Shown piece by piece: positions 1 through 5,150 of a stretch of 5,150 bases of DNA. The DNA is taken from contig WTHL01000261.1 in the NCBI GenBank assembly GCA_011523155.1, positions 1 through 5,150 on the forward strand. Reading direction: 5' to 3'. The stretch is from Synechococcus sp. PL34863bin_39. GTDB lineage: Bacteria; Cyanobacteriota; Cyanobacteriia; PCC-6307; Cyanobiaceae. The notes under the pieces were generated by a model. That model was not told the DNA's origin, made no database searches, and saw nothing but the letters and a program-made list of their open reading frames with translations. The first letter of the stretch is position 1. Each line of letters opens with the position of its first letter. A program made the position numbers and the translations under genes.

Positions 1-720
1 CAATGGCGAGCAGTAGCTGTTTCCTTTCGAATCAGGCAGACGGGTACCCGCAATGAACAGCCGTGGCCGAAGCTGTGGAACGCCGTGTTCCCAGGCATGA
101 ACAAGACGGGCATGCACGCGGTAGCCAGCAGCTTCCGCGCGGCTGACGATTCCTCGGAACACCTCTTGGTCACCTGTCTGGGCGATGTCAGGAACGTTCT
201 CCATCAAGAAGGCACGCGGCATGACGCCCTCAACAACGGTGAGAAACGATTCCCACAGTTCGCGGCGGCCTTCGTTCAGCTCTTGGTGCTGATCAAACAC
301 GTCATCGTCATGCTTCCTCCAGCGGATGTTCCGGGAGAAGGGCTGACAGGGTGGGCCTCCAGCTACCAGTGCCACCTCCCCACCGGCGTTGAGTTGGCGG
401 CAGAGTTGCGCCAGCACTTCTGGGTCACTTAAATCGCACTGTTCAGAGCAGCCGCCGAAGTGATGACGGTGGGTTGCTATTGAGTCAGGCCGGATGTCGC
501 AAGCCAGCACCACCTCGAAGCCGGCACGGTGCAGGCCAAGGCTCAAGCCTCCGGCACCGCTGAACAAATCCACCGCAAGCGGGGTATCCGCTGCGATCGA
601 TCGCATGTAGCCGGGTAGTTCATCAAGGCTGCAGCTGGTTTGGTTCGGCTCGAGAACCTGTTCGGGCCCTTTCACGGCCTTCAACCGATGCGGATCATCA
701 GGGATCAGGCTTTTCACCAT
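1..720 (-). CDS. DNA cytosine-5 methyltransferase, N-terminal 240 residues (3' end outside window)
   Basis: This gene transfers a methyl group from S-adenosylmethionine to C5 of cytosine in a target site, most likely as the self-marking arm of the defence operon. Motifs seen, in order: motif I DLFSGAGGLSLGL (residues 51-63, cofactor binding), motif IV GGPPCQPFS (121-129) with the catalytic Cys125, motif VI MENVPDI (173-179) with the ENV triad, and motif VIII QLRPR (216-220). The target recognition domain and motifs IX-X would lie past position 1, so specificity cannot be read. The stretch between motifs IV and VI (a charged segment, then NEGRRELWESFL) resembles, from memory, methylases of loci with Z1 helicases. 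The ATG shares one base with the stop of the preceding gene (TGATG), which fixes the start; a GAGGAG lies 11 nt upstream. About 50 residues precede motif I, longer than in minimal M.HhaI-type enzymes. The reading frame is intact to the window edge. Confidence 0.96.
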   Translation of the reverse strand, partial: MVKSLIPDDPHRLKAVKGPEQVLEPNQTSCSLDELPGYMRSIAADTPLAVDLFSGAGGLSLGLHRAGFEVVLACDIRPDSIATHRHHFGGCSEQCDLSDPEVLAQLCRQLNAGGEVALVAGGPPCQPFSRNIRWRKHDDDVFDQHQELNEGRRELWESFLTVVEGVMPRAFLMENVPDIAQTGDQEVFRGIVSRAEAAGYRVHARLVHAWEHGVPQLRPRLFIAGTRLPDSKGNSYCSPL

Positions 721-1436
721 CAGGCGCTTTGCTCCTCGTCTTGGCTTCGGATCAGTCCGGCGATCTCGCCTTCGTCCAGTAGGTCGAGACAGATAGATCC
801 TCCGAGGCCGTTCAGGCGGCGGACCCCCGCACGCACCCGCAGATCAGGCAGATCTGCCAGCTCGCTCGTGAGTACACGGTTCACCGCCGGCAGCAAACCG
901 TATTCCCGGTCACTGATGCCGAGATGCAGTTCTTGGCTGGTGAACAGGCGCCTAACGAGGTCGTAGTCCTCGCCTTCGGACCCGATAAGCCTCTGAGCGG
1001 CGAAGAAGAGACGGGCGAAGGTGTTGCGGCCGTGGCCGTTGATCGAGGCGGTGCCCAGAAAACGAACCGCTGGCACCGGACGATGCCCTTTCCCGCTGAG
1101 GAATCCGTCCTCGGGATCGGCGGGTGCGCTTCCCCTCCATCGCCTCCACACCAGATCGTGATGGCGAACAAGGCAGAACCAGTGCCAGACGCGCATGTCG
1201 GTGGTCACCGATTCCGGCAGGTGCCGCAGGGCTCTGTGGAGTGGCTCAACAAGAGCGCCATCCATCGCGGACTCGCGCACATCACTGCTGAGCAGTTGTT
1301 CCAGTGCGGCATCGAAACCCGAGAGGTCCACCTCGGCATCCACCGGTTTCACCTCCAGCAGATGGGGATCGCGAAGCGCTTCCACAAGCCCCTGTTCACT
1401 CACCGGATGCACGAGCCGGAACAGATCGTTGCTCAT
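720..1436 (-). CDS. Defence-operon companion protein resembling DUF6339
   Basis: A complete 238-residue soluble protein with no signal peptide, membrane segment or catalytic motif that I recognise. The middle has a Trp/His-rich stretch (WHWFCLVRHHDLVWRRW, residues 84-100). The C-terminal half is helical, with an Arg/Phe-rich block around 125-150 and a segment around 158-190 containing LVRRLFTSQEL. This layout fits my recollection of the DUF6339 family, whose function is unknown and which is found beside restriction-modification genes; that match is by eye and not certain. Its ATG overlaps the stop of the upstream gene by four bases (ATGA), and its TGA shares a base with the methyltransferase ATG, so it is translationally tied on both sides and is probably needed in step with both partners. 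A GGAGG sits only 1 nt before the ATG, too close for a normal ribosome site, which favours reinitiation after the upstream gene. I infer a structural or adaptor role in the restriction complex. Confidence 0.88.
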   Translation of the reverse strand: MSNDLFRLVHPVSEQGLVEALRDPHLLEVKPVDAEVDLSGFDAALEQLLSSDVRESAMDGALVEPLHRALRHLPESVTTDMRVWHWFCLVRHHDLVWRRWRGSAPADPEDGFLSGKGHRPVPAVRFLGTASINGHGRNTFARLFFAAQRLIGSEGEDYDLVRRLFTSQELHLGISDREYGLLPAVNRVLTSELADLPDLRVRAGVRRLNGLGGSICLDLLDEGEIAGLIRSQDEEQSA

Positions 1437-2461
1437 GCCGCCTCCGCTTCGATGGCCGCGTCAGCCTCTGCCGTTGGATGAACCTGCTGGGCATCGGCCA
1501 TTGCCTCGGCTAGGGCCACGAGACGGGTCTCTTCCTGGATCAGTGCCGGCATCCGCAGCATCAGGCGCATGAATCCTCCCGGGCTGTGGAGTTCACGCAC
1601 GAGCAGGGGAAGGGCGCTGTGGGCTGGCAGATCAGCGCCGGTAAGCCCCGGAGCGAACAGCCCGAGCAACCGGCTCTGCCAGCTGTTCATCGATGCGATC
1701 GCCTCTTCGGGATCGATGGTCCGGTCCTGATCCACGATGCGCTGCAGATCGGCGAGTGCACCGGAGACAAGCAGAGGCCAGACGCCTGAGCAGATCGCCA
1801 TGAACACGGCATCACGCTGCAGCGCCGGACCGTTGCGGCGTCTGCCGCGGCTCATCAGCAGCCTCCGCAGGGGGGCCGAGACGTTCGCGTTGAGTTCCAG
1901 CACCGGCGGTTCGCCGGGCTGAAGCCGCCAGAGCTGCTGGCTCGCTCCACTGGGGAAGTCGGTCCAGCGCAGCTGGAACAGGGCTTCGCTCTTTGCACTT
2001 CTGCTTGTGAAGCGCACCGTATGGATGCGGCTGCGGCCAACGATCTGTCCCTTTTTGTCGGCGAAACCTTCGCGGGGCTCTTTTGCTGCTGATGTGCGGA
2101 CCAGAAGCGCTTCAGCTCGGACCTCCTCTCCATCGAGAAGGGCTGAGAAATCATGCTCGGCGAACCACAGACCGAGGCCGTCATCCTCAAGCGGCACCAC
2201 GATTCTGCGGCCGGTTGATCTGCTGATCAGGCGGCAGATGAAGCGAGCGGGGGGCTGCTTCTGTTCCTCAGCAGGGAAACAGTCTTCCCAGCCCCATGGC
2301 GGTGTCAGCAGGATCTCCAGGCGGACGGCTTCCGTCGCACTGCTGAAACGGAAGGTGACCGCGTTGCTCACCTCCTGAATCACCTCTTCGGAAATGCTTT
2401 CCGGAGCGGTGACGCGGAAGGCGCCATCCAGGTCGACTGTCTTCCAGGGAAGGAATTCCAT
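1433..2461 (-). CDS. Uncharacterised defence-operon protein, 342 residues
   Basis: I do not recognise this protein. Residues 1-190 look beta-rich: alternating hydrophobic runs such as VTFRFSS and VRLEILLTPPWGWED, then RRIVVPLEDDGLGLWF and HTVRFTS. Residues from about 197 to 325 look helical, starting after PPVLELNANVSAPLRRLLMS. The last dozen residues are an Ala/Glu tail of low complexity. There is no Walker box, no clear PD-(D/E)XK or HNH nuclease motif, no membrane helix and no signal peptide, so a cytosolic non-enzymatic subunit is the simplest reading. The start ATG follows the ATPase stop after 3 nt (TGA GCC ATG) and has a good purine-rich ribosome site, AGGGGGG, 7 nt upstream; the end overlaps the next start by ATGA. 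Position directly behind the GHKL ATPase suggests that it binds the ATPase or links it to a nuclease or helicase; this is inference from gene order only. Confidence 0.9.
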   Translation of the reverse strand: MEFLPWKTVDLDGAFRVTAPESISEEVIQEVSNAVTFRFSSATEAVRLEILLTPPWGWEDCFPAEEQKQPPARFICRLISRSTGRRIVVPLEDDGLGLWFAEHDFSALLDGEEVRAEALLVRTSAAKEPREGFADKKGQIVGRSRIHTVRFTSRSAKSEALFQLRWTDFPSGASQQLWRLQPGEPPVLELNANVSAPLRRLLMSRGRRRNGPALQRDAVFMAICSGVWPLLVSGALADLQRIVDQDRTIDPEEAIASMNSWQSRLLGLFAPGLTGADLPAHSALPLLVRELHSPGGFMRLMLRMPALIQEETRLVALAEAMADAQQVHPTAEADAAIEAEAA

Positions 2462-2464
2462 GGC

Positions 2465-4438
2465 TCAACCCCCCTGCCGGAAACCGGCCAGTGTCGGGTC
2501 AACGCCCGCCGGTGGCCTGACCAGACAGCGGAACGGGAGTGTGCGGAAGCCTGAGCTCACCGAGAAGACGAAGCGCCTGGCATCGGAATCATCAAGGCTC
2601 ACTTCGCTGACGGAGCCCATCAGTTCGAGGTCGCTGATTCTCCAGGCCTCTCCCTTGCCGGAATCGGCCAGGCTGCTGAAGCTGAGGCCTGCGGTGGCGC
2701 TTGCTTCTCCCTTGCCATGGCGGATCAGCTCACCCTGGAGCGACCACCCTTCCCGTGATGGATCAAAGCAGCATCCATCCCTGTCCAGAACGATCTCCAG
2801 TCGCGGTCGTTCGCCGCGTTTCGTTTCCGAAGGCGAGCTGACACCCCGGCCGAGATTGAGCATCCGTGCCAGCAGTTCTGGGCCTTCATCCGGTGACGGT
2901 TCATCTGCAATCAGCAGTTTCTGGATCACCAGCTGCCGCAGCTCCGAGCGCAGCCCCCGCAATCGCCCAGCTGATCCACGCCAGTCGTAGCTCTCCCTCA
3001 GACGCCGGGTTGTCGGCAGCCAGTCGTCATGGGTGACGGGCTCCGCAGCCCGGAAGTACTCCTCCACATCCGCCGGCACTGCGCTCTGAGCATCCATGGC
3101 TGCGGAAGCCGGGATGTGCTGAATGGCATTGCCCACCAGTGCAGCTGCGCAGTAGGCACCGCCATCGTTCAGACGGTTTCCGTCGACGTAGTCGACGACC
3201 ATGCCCGCGCCGCGGATCAGAGCGATGGTGGATCGGCAGGGCAGGCAGCCTTCGGTCGGGCTGACCCTGGTCACACCGAGGCGGATGGTGGTTTCCGCCG
3301 GCTTGTGCAGCAGGTCAGGCCGATCCTCAGGGTGGATTCTCCTGGGGAGGGGGAACCCGGTCAGATCCAGAGCGGCGGAGTCTCCGGGTTCCAGGGCTGC
3401 AACGGTTCCCGGTTCGGTCCGGCTGGCGGCGAGGAAGGGGGCCCAGACGCCGTTCACTTCGGCACGGCACACATGGCTCGGATGTGTTTCTCCGCTGCGG
3501 AAGACACGGGCCTGAACCTCGAGGCGCCCCCAGCTGATCGCTGGCCAGAACCATTTCGCTGCAGCATCGGTCAGGTCTGCGCAGAGCTCCTCCGGATCAC
3601 GGATGCCGAGTTCTCCGGTGTCCTCCCGATCCGGTTCATGGAAGGCGGGAATCAGCAGGGTCGTTCCGCTCCCGCTGAGCCCGGCTCGGTCCAGTTTCAG
3701 ATCGATGCATGCTTCGTCCGATCTCCAGTCGGAAAGAGCCACATCGATTCCGTCGCGTAGTCCGGGTGAGCCGAGATAGGCCCCATCTAGAAAGGAAGCT
3801 CCGTCGAGGTCATGGGCCGGGATCTCGCTTCGCCCGAACACCCTCAGGCCTTCTTGTTCCCTTCCATGCACGCGGGAGGAGAACAGAACCGTGAGCAGGC
3901 GGGAATGCATCCAGCTCACCGCCTTGCCGAGCCCGAAGCTTCCACCACGCCCGGCGTCATTACCGGTGGAGAAATTCTGAATGCAAAGTCGGCGGAAGTT
4001 GCCGTTCTCTTCCCAGTCATCACCCGAGAGCCCTTCGGTCCCGCTGTCACTGATACGCAGACATACGAGGGTGTCGGCTTCCATTGCTTGGAGCCCCGCT
4101 CTGAGAGTGAGCGCAGCACCACTGAGGCCAGTTACCGCACCCATATGCGGTTTCAAACCACCCCAGTCCGCAGCCCTTAGAAATGCATCACGCTCTTCAC
4201 CGTTCAGCAGCAGCAGATCGAAATAGACAGATGCCCTCTCAGAGCCGATCCTTTGATCGCAGCTGTTCTGGCAGATCTCTCTTACGAGTGTCTCGAGAAG
4301 GGGCCTGCGCTTCTGACTACTTCCTGACTCAAACAGCTCGGCCGCAGTGCTTCCCCCACTGGCACGGCCCTGACCAAGTGCCGGAGTCGAAACCCACTGT
4401 AGTGGTGCCGGCATGGAGCTTATGAAGCGTTTGGACAC
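2465..4438 (-). CDS. GHKL-type ATPase of the prokaryotic MORC/paraMORC (MutL/Hsp90-like) group
   Basis: A 657-residue ATPase predicted to clamp or remodel DNA-protein complexes in a restriction system. The Bergerat fold is clear. The N box LVREICQNSCDQR (51-63) has Glu54 as likely general base, Asn58 for Mg2+ and Asp61, in the same spacing as Hsp90. Motif II is DSGTEGL (131-137), the ATP lid is GRGGSFGLGK (163-172), and a later SGTTLLIP (257-264) fits motif IV. A transducer (S5-like) region follows, with STIALIRGAGMVVDY around 403-417. The C-terminal 240 residues (about 420-657) have no domain I know; they may bind the companion proteins. It is not MutL itself, as no MutL C-terminal endonuclease motif is seen. 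It is the first gene of the operon. The start used is GTG at 4438; an in-frame TAA at 4462 bounds the frame. ATG at 4414 (residue 9) is an alternative, and neither has a clear ribosome site. Confidence 0.93.
   Translation of the reverse strand: MSKRFISSMPAPLQWVSTPALGQGRASGGSTAAELFESGSSQKRRPLLETLVREICQNSCDQRIGSERASVYFDLLLLNGEERDAFLRAADWGGLKPHMGAVTGLSGAALTLRAGLQAMEADTLVCLRISDSGTEGLSGDDWEENGNFRRLCIQNFSTGNDAGRGGSFGLGKAVSWMHSRLLTVLFSSRVHGREQEGLRVFGRSEIPAHDLDGASFLDGAYLGSPGLRDGIDVALSDWRSDEACIDLKLDRAGLSGSGTTLLIPAFHEPDREDTGELGIRDPEELCADLTDAAAKWFWPAISWGRLEVQARVFRSGETHPSHVCRAEVNGVWAPFLAASRTEPGTVAALEPGDSAALDLTGFPLPRRIHPEDRPDLLHKPAETTIRLGVTRVSPTEGCLPCRSTIALIRGAGMVVDYVDGNRLNDGGAYCAAALVGNAIQHIPASAAMDAQSAVPADVEEYFRAAEPVTHDDWLPTTRRLRESYDWRGSAGRLRGLRSELRQLVIQKLLIADEPSPDEGPELLARMLNLGRGVSSPSETKRGERPRLEIVLDRDGCCFDPSREGWSLQGELIRHGKGEASATAGLSFSSLADSGKGEAWRISDLELMGSVSEVSLDDSDARRFVFSVSSGFRTLPFRCLVRPPAGVDPTLAGFRQGG
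2469..2475 (-). promoter_or_regulatory. Ribosome binding site of the 342-residue gene
   Basis: The minus strand reads AGGGGGG, then 7 nt, then ATG at 2461. The site lies inside the last codons of the ATPase gene and supports the 2461 start. It is the best-placed Shine-Dalgarno-like run among the operon junctions. Confidence 0.45.
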
Positions 4439-4456
4439 TGTATCTGGTGTGAGTGG

Positions 4457-4485
4457 AATTTAAGGACCTCAGGCGCTCCTGTCAC
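4457..4485 (-). promoter_or_regulatory. Candidate sigma70-type promoter of the defence operon
   Basis: On the minus strand, GTGACA (4485-4480) matches the TTGACA -35 box at five of six positions; 17 nt later TAAATT (4462-4457) matches TATAAT at four of six. Transcription would start near 4450, leaving a leader of only about 12 nt before the GTG start of the ATPase, which agrees with the absence of a Shine-Dalgarno there. Spacing is ideal, but the match was found by eye. Confidence 0.45.
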
Positions 4486-4497
4486 TAGACCCGTGAC
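4481..4497. repeat. Short inverted repeat over the -35 box, possible operator
   Basis: GTCAC and GTGAC face each other across 7 nt (GTCAC-TAGACCC-GTGAC on the plus strand). The left arm is most of the candidate -35 element, so a dimeric regulator bound here would block the promoter. Five-base arms occur by chance, hence the low confidence. Confidence 0.3.
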
Positions 4498-4532
4498 CAA
4501 GACGAATCAGTTCTTTTCATCAGCACTCACGC

Positions 4533-4709
4533 CTACCTGAATTTCTCTCTCTTTTCGACCTTCCTTACGTCACTCCGCCGGCGAAGGAAGCCATTTCCCT
4601 TGGCGGTCATCACCAGCGCATCCCGCCAGCTGCATTTGCGTTCAGCGTTGGTGGCTCTGATTGATGCCAGAGCTTCAGCGATGGAACAGAAGCGCCAAGG
4701 CGTATCCAA
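4533..4709 (-). CDS. Possible small basic ORF or gene remnant
   Basis: A reading frame opens after a TAG at 4715-4713 and runs to a TAG at 4535-4533. The earliest start-like codon is TTG at 4709 (58 residues), which overlaps the end of the 110-residue gene in another frame; GTG at 4613 or ATG at 4610 would give only about 25 residues. The translation after 4670 looks protein-like rather than random: ALASIRATNAERKCSWRDAL, then a strongly basic tail with FLRRRSDVRKVEKREKFR. I do not know a family for it. There is no ribosome site before ATG 4610. It could be a short real gene, or the last part of a gene whose 5' half was lost when the neighbouring DNA changed. It occupies most of the otherwise empty gap between the two gene groups. 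Confidence 0.3.
   Translation of the reverse strand: MDTPWRFCSIAEALASIRATNAERKCSWRDALVMTAKGNGFLRRRSDVRKVEKREKFR
4560..4590. repeat. Inverted repeat CTTCCTT / AAGGAAG
   Basis: Two perfect 7-base arms (4560-4566 and 4584-4590) flank a 17-nt loop that contains the palindrome CGCCGGCG (4576-4583). There is no T run after it on either strand, so it is not a typical intrinsic terminator. It might be a protein site or chance. Confidence 0.3.
4654..4673 (-). terminator. Weak stem-loop just after the 110-residue gene
   Basis: GCTCTG and CAGAGC form a 6-bp stem with an 8-nt loop, beginning 2 nt after the stop codon of the zinc-finger/membrane gene. The position suits transcript end or 3' protection, but no U tract follows, so termination would be weak or factor-dependent. 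The operon promoter downstream implies that transcription can start afresh after it. Confidence 0.25.
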
Positions 4710-5007
4710 GGACTAGACCGATGCCCAAGGTGAGCCAGAGCAGCTGTGACTTCGACAAGTGGAGATTCTCGGGAATCCCTTTAATCCACTGTTTAAGAAG
4801 CGAGAGCACTGGGTAGAGCCTCGCCACCCTCAGCTTCGACTGGTACTCATCCCAAGTCTCTTTATCTGGGTAGTAGTGGGTTCTGGAGTTGAAGGTTGCG
4901 CTACTAGGGATTTGGTGCGCCTCCCATTTATGCCTCGCCCGGGCCATACCCGACCAAGCATGGGCACCAGGATCAAAGTTGCAGTGAGGGCACTTGAAGT
5001 AGCTCAT
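4675..5007 (-). CDS. Small protein with Cys2-His2 zinc-finger-like head and C-terminal membrane anchor
   Basis: A 110-residue protein that I cannot assign to a named family. Residues 6-31 contain Cys6-x2-Cys9, then His26-x4-His31 in RARHKWEAH, a pattern able to bind one zinc ion much like a C2H2 finger but with a longer 16-residue loop. A polar, aromatic middle follows (about 35-65), then KQWIKGIPE and one hydrophobic stretch QLLWLTLGIGLVLGYALALL (88-107) ending in Phe-His-Arg at the C-terminus. That arrangement is a tail-anchored topology with the finger in the cytoplasm. The ATG has a GAGGAG only 2 nt upstream, closer than usual, but the next in-frame ATG (residue 21) would remove both cysteines. 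It lies 36 nt after a probable ribbon-helix-helix gene in the same direction, so the two may be co-transcribed. Its function is unknown; its base composition looks less GC-rich than that of the defence genes. Confidence 0.75.
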   Translation of the reverse strand: MSYFKCPHCNFDPGAHAWSGMARARHKWEAHQIPSSATFNSRTHYYPDKETWDEYQSKLRVARLYPVLSLLKQWIKGIPENLHLSKSQLLWLTLGIGLVLGYALALLFHR

Positions 5008-5009
5008 GT

Positions 5010-5015
5010 CTCCTC
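5010..5015 (-). promoter_or_regulatory. Ribosome binding site of the 110-residue gene
   Basis: The minus strand reads GAGGAG, then AC, then ATG at 5007. The sequence is a strong anti-16S match but the 2-nt spacing is short. It supports use of the 5007 start, as no other start codon sits near it in frame. Confidence 0.4.
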
Positions 5016-5043
5016 AATCACCACCAGCGCAACTTCACAACGG

Positions 5044-5150
5044 CTACGAGTCCGACTCTGAGGGCTCGACCATCCAACCCAAAAGGCGCTCTATGACTTC
5101 ACCGCGACTTCTTAGGCCCCACTCCTTGCGCTTGAGGTCAATCATTGCCG
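5044..5150 (-). CDS. C-terminal end of a probable ribbon-helix-helix DNA-binding protein (5' end outside window)
   Basis: An open frame enters from the window's right edge and stops at TAG 5046-5044. An internal ATG at 5145 would give 33 residues, but the frame is open upstream of it. The visible part, LKRKEWGLRSRGEVIERLL, resembles the two-helix half of CopG/Arc-type repressors, where a helix, a GL-S-R turn and a second helix ending in RLL follow the DNA-contacting strand; that strand would lie past 5150. Such proteins are small dimeric repressors, often antitoxins. No toxin is evident downstream: the next gene encodes a zinc-finger/membrane protein. Assignment rests on about 20 residues seen by eye. 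Confidence 0.55.
   Translation of the reverse strand, partial: AMIDLKRKEWGLRSRGEVIERLLGWMVEPSESDS

Noticed and set aside
85..432. Plus-strand frame of 115 codons
   Set aside because: It lies entirely over the methylase, whose motifs I, IV, VI and VIII are all in the opposite strand; the plus-strand product has no recognisable features.
924..1572. Overlapping plus-strand frames up to 185 codons
   Set aside because: They mirror the DUF6339-like and 342-residue genes and have Ser/Arg/Pro-rich translations typical of antisense reading in GC-rich DNA.
3029..3760. Plus-strand frame of 243 codons
   Set aside because: It is antisense to the ATPase, which has intact catalytic motifs; its Gly-rich translation shows no domain.
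4439..4674. tRNA gene, CRISPR repeats or insertion-sequence ends in the intergenic gap
   Set aside because: No cloverleaf or TTCRA-type T-loop, no regularly spaced repeats and no terminal inverted repeats with target duplication were seen.
4608..5034. Near-identical GCGCTGGTG(G)TGAT stretches at about 4608-4620 and 5020-5034 as a direct repeat
   Set aside because: Only about 12 bases match, one copy has a 3-base difference in length, and no flanking similarity supports recombination or an att site.
4759..5061. Plus-strand frame of 100 codons
   Set aside because: It is antisense to the zinc-finger/membrane gene, which has a ribosome site, a metal-binding pattern and a membrane helix, whereas this frame has none.

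Overview
The window is GC-rich bacterial DNA that reads almost entirely on the minus strand. I think a cyanobacterium of the marine Synechococcus/Cyanobium type is possible, from overall protein style only; nothing here proves the taxon. Codon density is high and every gene points the same way (right to left).

Positions 4438 to 1 hold four tightly packed genes that form a restriction-modification-type defence operon. In transcription order they are a 657-residue GHKL ATPase of the prokaryotic MORC/paraMORC kind (4438-2465), a 342-residue protein I cannot assign (2461-1433), a 238-residue protein that resembles the DUF6339 family (1436-720), and the first 240 codons of a DNA cytosine-5 methyltransferase (720-1, cut by the window edge). 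The junctions are a 3-nt gap, an ATGA overlap and a TGATG overlap, so the four products are very probably made together. The locus matches a class described by Iyer, Abhiman and Aravind (2008), in which MutL/MORC-like ATPases sit with a DNA methylase, a superfamily II helicase (often with a Z1 domain) and a nuclease. No helicase or nuclease is recognisable here; I infer that they lie beyond position 1 or elsewhere nearby. The likely logic is that the methylase marks host DNA while the ATPase, the two companion proteins and an off-window helicase/nuclease act on unmarked DNA.

Positions 4439-4674 form the only real non-genic stretch. It contains a plausible sigma70-type promoter for the operon (GTGACA, 17 bp, TAAATT) with a small inverted repeat over its -35 box, two other short inverted repeats, and a small basic reading frame that may be a gene remnant.

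Right of this lie two small genes, also on the minus strand and less GC-rich to the eye: the 3' end of a probable ribbon-helix-helix protein (window edge to 5044) and, 36 nt further on, a 110-residue protein with a Cys2-His2 zinc-finger-like N-terminus and a single C-terminal membrane helix (5007-4675). They are probably a separate unit from the defence operon.
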